A stretch of 64,000 bases of DNA, from the NCBI GenBank assembly GCA_011390955.1, contig JAABRM010000010.1, positions 62,001 through 126,000 of the forward strand. The letters run 5' to 3'. Both the position numbers and the translations under genes were made by a program. This stretch comes from Oscillatoriales cyanobacterium. GTDB lineage: Bacteria; Cyanobacteriota; Cyanobacteriia; Cyanobacteriales; Laspinemataceae. This document shows positions 8,832-16,837 of the stretch, piece after piece. The notes beneath the pieces were generated by a model, which searched no databases, was not told where the DNA came from, and saw only the letters and a list, made by a program, of their open reading frames with translations. Within the stretch, counting starts at the first letter, position 1; the number at the start of each line of letters is the position of its first letter.

Positions 8832-10364
8832 TTAAACATCGATCGCTACATCTCGTAAAAAGTAAAAGCGATCGCTATTTGGGCCATGATTCCCAGGAAT
8901 CCGGCCTAAATATCCGGCAAAATAAGAAGAAAGTTCTAGTAAAATTTGGTATAATTGTTGTTGGTCTAAATTTTCGGGAGGATTTGAGTAGGGATAAGCC
9001 CCATAAATCGTTTGCAGTCCAATAAATTTATCATTGGTTTTGCTGAGATGATTTTTCACCAGTTGGACTATATGCGATCGCACCTTAAGTTGTTGTTTCA
9101 CTCGATCGATATATTGGGCGATCGCCTGGTCACTTTGTCCGGGTTCCAGGTATTCTTTCAGTTTAAATAAGTCAATGCAACGGGGACATTGACTTTCCAA
9201 GGTGACTAATTTTTCCAGGGTTTCGGGGCTAATAATAGACATTTTATGAACCTCTGCGGCTTGTAATAGTTGTTTAGTTGGTTTGCCAGGGCCGATAATC
9301 AGTTTGACAGCTTGGTCCCGTAACTTAGAGTCTTGGAGGCGAAGAGTTGCTAAATTTAATAATTGGACTGCGGTATCATTAGGAATACTTTTCCCAGACT
9401 TACATTCCCCGACCAAGAGATAAGGGGCAGAACAGAGTAAATCTAATCCTCCTGCGCCACCTTTATGACTATAATCAATCGTAAAGCCTAAAAATTCTAG
9501 GCTTTGGCGGACAATATTTTCAAAGTCTGTCCCCGCTTGATAGTTACTTTTGCCCGTATCTTCTGCTTGGCTGCGATATCCTAAATCGGTGATAGTTTTA
9601 ATCCAGGCTAAATCGGGATTTTCGGGAATAACTGGGGCAGGTTGATTTAAGCCTAAAAACTTTAAAAGTTGCTGATAGAATGAATTAGCCGCCGAGTTGG
9701 TGGTGACTAATTGAGTTAATGCAGGGTATAAGCGATCGAACGGTGGAGGTAATGGCGGAATTATCGGGGGCGGTGGGGTGAATGGTTGCCTCGGTTTTCG
9801 TTCTTGCAAGTTTTGGTAATATTGGCTAAACTGGTCATCAGTTAATACGGGGCGATCGCTGGATACATTTAACTGGACACTGATAAACTTTTCCCTAGAA
9901 TTTGTCGGGGCTACGGTGGGATTTTCTAGATGATAGACTCGTAAATAAGCTAAAAAAATATGCCGACGTTGATTCAGGATTGCTTGCAGTCCTGCCGGTG
10001 TCCAAATCGTTGCTTCTGATAATGACGCGATTCCCGTAAGGGATCCGCTTCGCGGAATCGCATTTACATCATTCACCATTTCACAGAATTCGCATCTTGC
10101 CCATGCTTTAATTAAAACGGTGTCATCATTTAAGCCATGTTCAATATTTTTTTGGGCAGTTTGGGCAGCCTCTAAAAAATCTGCATGATAATATTCCTCT
10201 GGGGGCAGTGGATTAAGAGAAATATCCCCAGGGTAAAGAGAAAATTGCCGCCCTGGGTTGAGAAATATTTTGGTAATAATAGCGATGATTTTACCTTCAA
10301 TTAAAGCATCCACCTCTGGGGCAGGTATCGGTAAGGCGATCGGGATAGAAAAATAGTTACTCAT
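8832..10364 (-). CDS. PD-(D/E)XK nuclease-domain protein with uncharacterised N-terminal half
   Basis: Residues 1-180 form a domain I cannot name, with the segment ALIEGKIIAIITKIFLNPGR and the string FSLYPGD. A proline-rich linker (FTPPPPIIPPLPPPF) follows near residue 200. The C-terminal half has GTDFENIVRQSLEFLGF, GGAGGLDLL and LLVGECKSGK near 285-345, a Glu/Asp/E-x-K arrangement typical of Mrr-like restriction endonucleases. CPRC near 394 is half of a possible metal site. An in-frame palindromic repeat at 10027-10061 encodes part of the N-terminal domain. The gene is downstream of the AAA+ ATPase on the same strand, separated by the orphan antitoxin, and may belong to the same cassette (inference). 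Confidence 0.7.
   Translation of the reverse strand: MSNYFSIPIALPIPAPEVDALIEGKIIAIITKIFLNPGRQFSLYPGDISLNPLPPEEYYHADFLEAAQTAQKNIEHGLNDDTVLIKAWARCEFCEMVNDVNAIPRSGSLTGIASLSEATIWTPAGLQAILNQRRHIFLAYLRVYHLENPTVAPTNSREKFISVQLNVSSDRPVLTDDQFSQYYQNLQERKPRQPFTPPPPIIPPLPPPFDRLYPALTQLVTTNSAANSFYQQLLKFLGLNQPAPVIPENPDLAWIKTITDLGYRSQAEDTGKSNYQAGTDFENIVRQSLEFLGFTIDYSHKGGAGGLDLLCSAPYLLVGECKSGKSIPNDTAVQLLNLATLRLQDSKLRDQAVKLIIGPGKPTKQLLQAAEVHKMSIISPETLEKLVTLESQCPRCIDLFKLKEYLEPGQSDQAIAQYIDRVKQQLKVRSHIVQLVKNHLSKTNDKFIGLQTIYGAYPYSNPPENLDQQQLYQILLELSSYFAGYLGRIPGNHGPNSDRFYFLRDVAIDV
10027..10061. repeat. Dispersed GCGATTCC/GGAATCGC palindrome inside a gene
   Basis: GCGATTCCCGTAAGGGATCC followed by GCTTCGCGGAATCGC forms an imperfect palindrome within the nuclease-domain gene. 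A sibling occurs in a spacer at 37096-37131. It preserves the reading frame and encodes about 12 residues around IPRSGSLTGIA. Confidence 0.75.
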
Positions 10365-10380
10365 AGAAAATGTTAATAGG

Positions 10381-10441
10381 TTGATCTATTGTAGGTTGGG
10401 TTGAGGAACGAAACCCAACAAAAAGCGGGGTAGGGGCGAAG
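10381..10441. repeat. 61-bp repeat, copy 1, beside the orphan antitoxin
   Basis: This copy starts TTGATCTATTGTAGGTTGGG and ends AAGCGGGGTAGGGGCGAAG. It matches 10747-10807 over the outer parts, while the central palindromic core (TTGAGGAACGAA here) is inverted relative to the other copy. Confidence 0.85.
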
Positions 10442-10491
10442 GATATAGCCTAGCGGCATAGCTTCGCTTACCGGGCAAAGGATTTATCGGA

Positions 10492-10518
10492 TCAAATGGT
10501 ATCTGCGATTACTCTTAT
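10492..10518 (-). pseudogene. Remnant of a VapC toxin start
   Basis: Directly after the antitoxin stop, in the overlapping frame, the minus strand reads ATA AGA GTA ATC GCA GAT ACC ATT TGA, that is (I/M)RVIADTI-stop. A start of the form M-x-V-I-A-D-T is typical of PIN-domain VapC toxins, whose first Asp is catalytic. The ATG would have become ATA, and the rest is replaced by repeat sequence. The fragment is very short, so the call depends on its position behind a VapB-like gene. Confidence 0.5.
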
Positions 10519-10727
10519 GTCCACAATAGTTGTTCGGTTTTAGATGACAAATCGGCTCTTCCACTGGCTCCCATTCCAATTGATTTGGGTAATTTTTTGG
10601 GAGGTTGAGTGAAATAATCGCTTACTAATTCTTGGATAATTTCGGAAATCGATTTTCCAGTTTGATTAGCCAATTCTTGAAGGGTTGCTTCTGTTTCTTC
10701 TGGTAAATAAATTGTGGTAGGTTTCAT
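10515..10727 (-). CDS. Orphan ribbon-helix-helix (VapB/CopG-like) antitoxin
   Basis: The 70 residues start KPTTIYLPEETEATLQELAN, a ribbon-helix-helix DNA-binding strand and helix. They end GMGASGRADLSSKTEQLLWT, a tail seen in cyanobacterial VapB antitoxins that bind a PIN-domain VapC toxin. The expected downstream toxin is reduced to about eight codons. A lone antitoxin can still repress or neutralise related toxins. The gene is bracketed by two 61-bp repeats and splits the ATPase and nuclease-domain genes, so it probably arrived separately from them. Confidence 0.8.
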   Translation of the reverse strand: MKPTTIYLPEETEATLQELANQTGKSISEIIQELVSDYFTQPPKKLPKSIGMGASGRADLSSKTEQLLWT

Positions 10728-10746
10728 GGGCTTAATCGTTTTTTAG

Positions 10747-10807
10747 TTAATCTATTGTAGGTTGGGTTTCGTTCCTCAACCCAACAAAAAGCGGGGTAGG
10801 GGCGAAG
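10747..10807. repeat. 61-bp repeat, copy 2, beside the orphan antitoxin
   Basis: This copy starts TTAATCTATTGTAGGTTGGG and shares the outer sequence of 10381-10441, with the central core as TTTCGTTCCTCAA. A related fragment (GTTGGGTTTCGTCGATGG) lies at about 10869-10886. Confidence 0.85.
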
Positions 10808-10902
10808 CATTCGGGCAGATTATTTATCGGATAAAGCCAAAAATTTCTTACCCGAATGCTTCGCCCTAGTTGGGTTTCGTCGATGGCGGACCCAACCTAC
10901 GG

Positions 10903-13335
10903 TTAATCTCTAGTTTCAATGGTTAGACTATCTTCGCCATAACCAAATAAAGCAATTACCCGTTTAACCAGCTTGACAATTTGATTGGCGGTGAAATTTG
11001 TATCAACATAAAATTGACTGTTGCCAATTTGACTAGGGATGCGTAAATCGTCTGAGTTGCGACTGAAATATGGCCATTTCTTTTTGGAGACAACCTGTAA
11101 GACTTTCTCAAACTCATTAGCATGGTTTTGGTAAATTAACTCGCAGGATTTCACCAAAAATTCTTTCCAATATTTCACCTCATGCCGTTGATTAGCTAGG
11201 GTAAAAGCTTTGATATGTTTACCATTAAAATTATCTAGTTCATCTTCACCAAACCCCGCAGAATTAAGGATTTTCTCGGTCTTTCGTTGCTTTGCACTTT
11301 CGCCCTCCTCATTTTCTTGATATCCCAACCCAGGGATACCCTCATATTCTTGTTCCTCCTCTAGTTCATCCTCACCAAACAAATCATCGAGTACATCTTC
11401 GGTATCATCATCTTGATCAAAAATACTGACGATTTCCGAAATCATCGAACTCGCACTACTTAAGATTTCTAAAAGCAAAGGATTCTGAATCGTATCAGGT
11501 TTGCTAAAGGAAATCACTTGATCTTCAGTCAGATCGTAGTTTTCCCGTTGCTCATTCACAAAATAAAATTCCAGGAGGGGGTTAAGTTCCTCTGGTTTTA
11601 AATCAACGCATTCGCCATTGCGGTCTAAAAGCGTTTGCAAATAGCCCCAAGAATGCCAATATTTCTTAATTTTTTTCTGAGCCGATCGCACCAAACAACC
11701 ACGAGTCAAATCAAAAGTGTCATAGTCAATTAACCGTTGCATTCCAGCGCCCAAGGATAACCCATGAGTGTGTTCCAGCACTGCCACCCCAAGTTTTAAT
11801 GGTTGACCATTTTCTTGACCCACCACTTTAAAATTAATCCAGCCTTGATTTTTATACTTCGGCGTAATTTCCTCAATAGCCTTAATTTGCACATTGTTTA
11901 AGGGTTCGCCACTGGCAGTTTCTCCAGTTAAAGTTTCCCCGATTAAACTTTGAAAACCAAATGCTAAAGCCGCAGCAATTAATTGACTGGTTTCACTATC
12001 ATCTAAAGTATCTAACGTAGCAGTTTTATTGCTATGTCTGATATTTGTCAACGCCAATTGAAATCGCTCCGCTGGATCCGATGGCAATGGCGGTTTTTCT
12101 GGGGCTTTAAAGTTTTTGGCACACCATTGTAAGGCTACTCTAACCGTGGGTTTATTTTGACCATAGGTGAACAATTCACTTTCTTCAAATGGGTAAAGTG
12201 GGTGAGGAGGAACTAAGTTTTGTTTTTGATAAAATTCCTGAAGCCATAACTTCACCAATTCTACCAAAGAATCCCCATTGAGAGGCTTAAGTTCCAGGGG
12301 TTTTTTGTCGGTATAAGTTGAAAGGCGATCGGGAATTCCTGCTGGCATAACCTTAACTGTGTTCCGCCAAGTATCAGGAATAATCATGGTCAGAATAACT
12401 ACCCCTTGACCCGTGAGTTCACTTTCTAGGTGATTGTAAAGAGTGCGGACTAAATCAGCAACCACTTGAGGCGCAGTAAACCCAGCATCATTCACTTTTA
12501 ATGATTCAATTTCATCAAAACAAATAATCACTGGGCTATACACCGTGACCAAGTTTAAAATTTGCAATGCCGTATTTAAAGCATCATTTTCTTTTTGCTC
12601 ATTGGTTTTGTTGGCATTGGCAGATAAACCCATTTCCTTGGCAGTGGCGGGATCGAGTTCATCCCCGGATAACCATTTAATTGCAAACGGGGCTTTACTT
12701 TTGGACAATAGCCATAATAATGCCCGCACAATATAAGGATCGGCTTGGGGTTTGTTTTTGCAGATTTTTTGTTGCAAAAGATCGACTAAATTTTGCCGTT
12801 TTGCCAAGGTATGCTGATATGCTTGGTCAAACTTTTTGATCAAATTGGCAGGGGATTGTTTTTTGTGATTCGGATTCAGGGCTTGAAACCCATCATTAGC
12901 CAACGCTCCGGCAACTCCCTGCCATTGCATCACCCCTTGACTGCCGGTATAGCTAAGACTTTCGGCTAACGTTTGCTGAAAGTTGTACTTGATCAGATTT
13001 AAATCCGTATAAGTGTCTACACTGGCATAGACAAATAAACCCCCACCTTGCTGTTGCAAGTGATGGCGAATGCGACTCAGGAGGTGAGTTTTGCCCACCC
13101 CCGGATCGGACACGATCGCCAGAGAAGCCACTTTTTCGTGACTTTTCTCACTGGTTTTGACTTTTTCCAGTGCTTGTAAAATCGTGTCCGAAACTTTTTG
13201 GTTCAGGGAGGTCAAATCAGGAAAACCTTTACCCCAAACATTCTGTTCTTTAAAAATTCCGGCATATTTGAAAGGATTGTCCGCTTGGATGGCGGCATTT
13301 ATGTCTTCTATTGCAGAGACGGGCAAGTTGTCCAT
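10903..13335 (-). CDS. Large AAA+ ATPase of a putative conflict/defence cassette
   Basis: An 810-residue protein with a Walker A motif SDPGVGKTH near residues 76-83 and a Walker B motif VIICFDEIESL near 269-279. Between them is a WLSGDELDPATAKEMGL segment that loosely recalls the insert of BrxD/DUF2791-type ATPases. A middle domain (about 450-600) contains INFKVVGQENG, LGVAVLEHTHG and FDLTRGCLVRSAQKKIKKYW, which looks like a conserved module of unknown function. A very acidic linker (DQDDDTEDVLDDLFGEDELE, near 660) precedes a C-terminal domain. It is encoded 71 bp downstream of the winged-helix-like gene and is probably cotranscribed with it. I infer an ATP-driven DNA-related role; no known system is matched with confidence. 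Confidence 0.75.
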   Translation of the reverse strand: MDNLPVSAIEDINAAIQADNPFKYAGIFKEQNVWGKGFPDLTSLNQKVSDTILQALEKVKTSEKSHEKVASLAIVSDPGVGKTHLLSRIRHHLQQQGGGLFVYASVDTYTDLNLIKYNFQQTLAESLSYTGSQGVMQWQGVAGALANDGFQALNPNHKKQSPANLIKKFDQAYQHTLAKRQNLVDLLQQKICKNKPQADPYIVRALLWLLSKSKAPFAIKWLSGDELDPATAKEMGLSANANKTNEQKENDALNTALQILNLVTVYSPVIICFDEIESLKVNDAGFTAPQVVADLVRTLYNHLESELTGQGVVILTMIIPDTWRNTVKVMPAGIPDRLSTYTDKKPLELKPLNGDSLVELVKLWLQEFYQKQNLVPPHPLYPFEESELFTYGQNKPTVRVALQWCAKNFKAPEKPPLPSDPAERFQLALTNIRHSNKTATLDTLDDSETSQLIAAALAFGFQSLIGETLTGETASGEPLNNVQIKAIEEITPKYKNQGWINFKVVGQENGQPLKLGVAVLEHTHGLSLGAGMQRLIDYDTFDLTRGCLVRSAQKKIKKYWHSWGYLQTLLDRNGECVDLKPEELNPLLEFYFVNEQRENYDLTEDQVISFSKPDTIQNPLLLEILSSASSMISEIVSIFDQDDDTEDVLDDLFGEDELEEEQEYEGIPGLGYQENEEGESAKQRKTEKILNSAGFGEDELDNFNGKHIKAFTLANQRHEVKYWKEFLVKSCELIYQNHANEFEKVLQVVSKKKWPYFSRNSDDLRIPSQIGNSQFYVDTNFTANQIVKLVKRVIALFGYGEDSLTIETRD

Positions 13336-13406
13336 AGCGATTCTTATGTGTGAGGAAAACCAGTGAAAACCAGATGTGAGTGAAGAATTTGGGTTAACTG
13401 TCTGGG

Positions 13407-14168
13407 TTAATTGTCTTCATGATCGATGCGCTTGGCGTAATAGCGCAATCCCACATCGGGAATAATCACAGAATCTTCCCGTTTGTCCGGGGTCATATCA
13501 GGCATTTCCCCTGCCATCAGTTGAAAAATATCGTTGGCTTGCATTTCGATTAGCCAGTCGGTGAACTGGGAACGAGACACCCGATCGCCTATTTCTCGGC
13601 GCAAATGATAAATCGGCACTAAATGATCGTAGTTATAATCGCGGTTCAGTTGGTCATAAACTTCCAGAACCACCTTGGTAAACTGCTGATAAGAAGCGAT
13701 CGCCTTTACGGATTTTGCGGGTTTAGCCTGAGATTTGGTTGCGTCGGGAGTTCCGGGGGTTGCAGAAGCGGCAACCGTGGACAACCGGGCGCGATCGCGA
13801 ATCCACTTCAGCAACGCATTCGCCACTTTTGTCCCAATAATACTGCCGGGAAACTCAAACGGGCCGTTTTCTCCCTCACCCAGAGACAACTCCGCACTGG
13901 TCAAACTTTCGTCTAGCATCCCCAAACCGCGATCGGTCAAAGATATCTGATTACCTGCCACGGCGATCGCGCCTTTCGCGACCAACTCCTTTAACACCGG
14001 ATCGTAATCAGCCGATCGCTCATTAGAATTCTTCACCCACTTAATCACTTCGCCCTTCTTCACCGGGTTTTTCGTCGCGTCCAAATCCCACAGTCCTAAC
14101 AACACCCGAATTTTCGCCTTGGCAATACTATCCCGTAAACCTTGCTTGGCACTTTGTTTGTATGGCAT
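13407..14168 (-). CDS. Winged-helix-like partner of the AAA+ ATPase
   Basis: I use the ATG at 14168 (MPYKQSAKQGLRDSI), giving 253 residues; a TTG 21 codons upstream also opens the frame. The N-terminal 90 residues read like a winged helix: IRVLLGLWDLDATKNPVKKGEV, DYDPVLKELVAKGAIAV and ISLTDRGLGML. An Ala/Pro/Thr-rich linker near 135-155 leads to a second helical domain (SYQQFTKVVLEVYDQL, HLRREIGDRVSRSQFTDWLI). The two-domain layout and close spacing to the ATPase suggest a DNA-recognition or adaptor subunit (inference). I cannot assign a named family. Confidence 0.7.
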   Translation of the reverse strand: MPYKQSAKQGLRDSIAKAKIRVLLGLWDLDATKNPVKKGEVIKWVKNSNERSADYDPVLKELVAKGAIAVAGNQISLTDRGLGMLDESLTSAELSLGEGENGPFEFPGSIIGTKVANALLKWIRDRARLSTVAASATPGTPDATKSQAKPAKSVKAIASYQQFTKVVLEVYDQLNRDYNYDHLVPIYHLRREIGDRVSRSQFTDWLIEMQANDIFQLMAGEMPDMTPDKREDSVIIPDVGLRYYAKRIDHEDN

Positions 14169-14460
14169 ATTTAAATAGCCTAATCTTTGGTATATGTCGA
14201 TATTATACCAGCCATTATTGTTAGTTAACAATTAAGTTTATTTATAGAAAACTTAAATCAAACCACCGCATAACCCACATTTCTATCCGTATTTTTTCGG
14301 AGATAGCGATTCGCCTCCTTTGACCTCCGACTGTAGATAAATCAGTCCTAACTCTTTTCCCTTCATTATTCGGGATGGGTTGATTTTTTATTCAAATAAA
14401 AACCCGCTCAAACTTAAGCAGAAATAATATGACATAAAAAATATTTATATATATTCAGTG

Positions 14461-14489
14461 TTTACATTTGCTGGATTTATGTTTAAATA
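14461..14489 (+). promoter_or_regulatory. Candidate promoter of the Mo-nitrogenase-C gene
   Basis: TTTACA at 14461-14466, a 17-bp spacer and TAAATA at 14484-14489 fit a sigma-70 type promoter. The leader to the ATG at 14608 would be about 110 nt. Confidence 0.35.
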
Positions 14490-14519
14490 GGAATATATCG
14501 CAATCCGGACAACATTCAT

Positions 14520-14555
14520 GGACTATATGAGTCCTATTCTCCCGTTCTGGGAGAA
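14520..14555 (+). promoter_or_regulatory. Two small hairpins in the leader of the Mo-nitrogenase-C gene
   Basis: GGACT/AGTCC with a five-base loop (14520-14534) is followed closely by TTCTCCC/GGGAGAA with loop GTTCT (14537-14555). Both stems are perfect. The second ends more than 50 bases before the ATG, so it would not cover the ribosome binding site. Confidence 0.4.
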
Positions 14556-14607
14556 ATAACTTAAGACCGCTATAACAACCTTTAACTACACAAAATTACC
14601 CAAAACC

Positions 14608-14928
14608 ATGTTAAACCTCATCAAAATTGGCCAAAAAATCATCGCCACTCAAACCATCTCTAACCATAAACCGTTTAAAGCCTTAAATCCCATGCGGCAC
14701 TGGCTAAATCAACTGAAAATTGACAATGCAAAAATCGCCCATTTAATCTGTCAGGTCATTCCCACCCAATGTCCCTTTGCCAGAACTATTTCCTTATTGG
14801 GTTACAACTTGAAGATTCCGCCATTGTGCAAACTCAATCCCTTGTATGAAGAACTAATTGGTCTACGGTTTCGTGCCCTCTGCTACTTAGCCGATGAATG
14901 TCAGGAAGATATCCGTAACTACTGTTAG
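14608..14928 (+). CDS. Mo-dependent nitrogenase C-terminal-domain protein
   Basis: A 106-residue member of the family named after a domain found at the C-terminus of some molybdenum nitrogenase proteins (Mo-nitro_C) but widespread as a stand-alone cyanobacterial protein. It has the diagnostic runs HLICQVIPTQCPFAR, IPPLCKLNPLYEELIGLRFR and ALCYLADECQEDI, with conserved cysteines at each. The function is unknown and does not imply nitrogen fixation. It is a single gene with a possible 110-nt leader containing two hairpins. Confidence 0.85.
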   Translation: MLNLIKIGQKIIATQTISNHKPFKALNPMRHWLNQLKIDNAKIAHLICQVIPTQCPFARTISLLGYNLKIPPLCKLNPLYEELIGLRFRALCYLADECQEDIRNYC

Positions 14929-15798
14929 AAAATTATGGATATTTTTCAGAAAAATTACTATCAAAAACATGGCCAAAATACTCATTTTTGGCTATATTTT
15001 TGATAGTAAAATAAAAAATATCTTACTTTGATTAATAAAAATTAGGGATATTATCAAGCATCGAAAAGATACAGCGGAAACCGCTGTTATAAGATACACC
15101 AACTTATCGATCGAACCTCCCTCGTAGGGACTTGGGCCAGCCGTGTCCCTACCACACTTCATAAGTATGGAATCTGCTGTAAATAGAACAGAAAAAAACA
15201 AAAATTACCGAAAAGCTGGGGCAGACTCGATAAAATTTCTCCGGCTAAAATTAATCCCAATTTCAAAAATTATTGCTACGATTTCGAGGTTAATTTGGGC
15301 GCAAGCATTGCGCCCCTACAGATAAATCACCATATATTGTAGGGGCGCTTCGGCTTGCGCCCCAAATGATTGCATATTTAATTAGAAATGGTAGAAAAAA
15401 TTCTAGTCAGGCGATCGCCCCTAAGCTCTTTGGGGCTTCGCTTCACCCCTAGGCAACTGGCATTCCTCAACCGGGCATCCCAAACCCCCCAAATCAAATT
15501 TTAGGACACAACCGGGCAAATCAAAGGATTCTGATAATTCACCGCAACATCGAGCACAACAACCACGTCTGAAAAACTAAGAGGTCGATGTCCTCGATAC
15601 CAACAGCCTAGATTAAAATATAGATAAGGTGCATATACTCCTTGCCCTAAGCGAAGCAGAAGGGCGGCTCGATTGGCGGCCACCGGTCCCTTTGTCCTCT
15701 GCCCCCCTTAAACCCAGGGTTAGCAAATAGGTGTCATCGCCACCATAAGGCCAAACCAAAAAAATTTACTTTAAAATGATGCGTTCTTCACAATAACT
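14929..15798. other. Long spacer, mostly repeat debris
   Basis: This 870-bp region has no supported gene. It contains an inverted repeat at 15294-15366 and a GTAGGGAC/GTCCCTAC pair at about 15125-15150. Open frames here are short, lack ribosome binding sites and match no family I know. Confidence 0.5.
15294..15366. repeat. 73-bp inverted repeat with GGGCGCAAGC ends
   Basis: The left arm TTTGGGCGCAAGCATTGCGC, continuing CCCTACA, pairs with the right arm TGTAGGGGCGCTTCGGCTTG, continuing CGCCCCAAA, allowing a few mismatches. A half copy (GGGCGCAAGTATTGCGCCCC) lies at about 46201-46220. Confidence 0.7.
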
Positions 15799-16659
15799 AT
15801 GTCTAAAATTTCTTCTCCCTCTATATCCCGTCGTTCTTCTCGACGTTGGGTTTACCCCTTAATTTCTCTGTTCGTCACATTAGGCTTAATCGGGGGAAAC
15901 GCGAATATTTCCGCCGCCTTTAATTGGCGAGATTTAATTCTGCCCGGAATTCAAGTCATCCAGTTAACCAGTCTTTCTGATAAACAAGAAGTCGCACTGG
16001 GTGGCCAAATTAACGATGAAATCCTCAAGCAAGTTGAGCTATACGACGACCCAGAGATTAACAACTACGTCAAACAAATTGGCGCTAGATTAGTCCCACA
16101 GAGCGATCGGCCTAACCTGCCCTTCACCTTTCAAGTCGTCAACGATGACAGCATCAACGCCTTTGCCACAATGGGAGGCTATGTCTATGTTCACACCGGA
16201 CTCTTAAAAGCCGCCGAAACTGAAGCAGAAGTCGCCGGAGTCATGGCCCATGAAATTGCCCACATCACCAACAAACACGCCCTCAAACAAATGCGTCAGC
16301 GCATTATTGCCGGTGGGTTAGCGGACGCTGCCGGAGTAGATAACAATGTCCTCGTAGCAGTCGGGGTTGAAGTGGGTTTAAATCTGCCAAGAAGTCGCCG
16401 GGACGAATATGAAGCGGATCAAAACGGCTTAGAAAACCTGATCCGCAGTGGCTACGCCCCGTCAGGAATGATTGCATTCTTCCAAAAACTGCTCAATGCC
16501 GGTGGCGGTTCTATGCCTACCTTCTTGACAACCCACCCCCACACCGAAGATCGGATTGCTAATTTAGAGCAAATGCTCCAACAAGCCCAAATTAACCCCA
16601 ATATGGGAGATGGCTTGAATCAGAATCAGTACAGCGCAAGTGTTAGAAATCTGCGATAA
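15799..16659 (+). CDS. M48-family periplasmic metalloprotease
   Basis: The 286-residue protein has an N-terminal basic/hydrophobic signal (RRWVYPLISLFVTLGLIGG) and a catalytic HEIAHITNKH (HExxH) motif near residue 152. The third zinc ligand, Glu, is in RRDEYEADQNG near 200. FLTTHPHTEDRI near 245 is the conserved C-terminal motif of BepA/YfgC-like M48 proteases. These act in the periplasm on misfolded outer-membrane proteins. The family usually adds TPR repeats, which are absent here. The gene stands alone on its strand. Confidence 0.92.
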   Translation: MSKISSPSISRRSSRRWVYPLISLFVTLGLIGGNANISAAFNWRDLILPGIQVIQLTSLSDKQEVALGGQINDEILKQVELYDDPEINNYVKQIGARLVPQSDRPNLPFTFQVVNDDSINAFATMGGYVYVHTGLLKAAETEAEVAGVMAHEIAHITNKHALKQMRQRIIAGGLADAAGVDNNVLVAVGVEVGLNLPRSRRDEYEADQNGLENLIRSGYAPSGMIAFFQKLLNAGGGSMPTFLTTHPHTEDRIANLEQMLQQAQINPNMGDGLNQNQYSASVRNLR

Positions 16660-16723
16660 CTTCTGATATCCCAGCAATTTCGGTCAGATCGGTCAGCGTC
16701 AGTCTCCTGCCCTCTCGCCTATT

Positions 16724-16837
16724 TTATTCATCATTAAACTCTATTGGCTCAACCCCCATTGCTCGGAGTTGAGCCAATAATTTTGCCGCCCGTTGTTCAG
16801 CCTGTTGCGCTTGTTCTTGGAGATCGCAATTTCAACC
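16724..16837 (-). pseudogene. C-terminal tail of a Uma2-family gene cut by a MITE
   Basis: The minus strand ends in DLQEQAQQAEQRAAKLLAQL followed by RAMGVEPIEFNDE and a stop codon at 16724. This matches the coiled-coil tail of Uma2 proteins (compare the intact gene at 3666-4466). Upstream it is broken exactly where the TAAGTAGG inverted-repeat element begins at 16838, and nothing beyond the element resembles the missing nuclease domain. Confidence 0.7.

Noticed and set aside
14608-14928. Evidence for nitrogen fixation
   Set aside because: The Mo-nitrogenase C-terminal domain is common as a stand-alone protein in cyanobacteria that do not fix nitrogen, and no nif genes are present.
15501-15683. 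60-residue minus-strand open frame (YLYFNLGCWYRGHRPLSFSD)
   Set aside because: No family, no ribosome binding site; it might be a relic of a coding sequence but I cannot support one.
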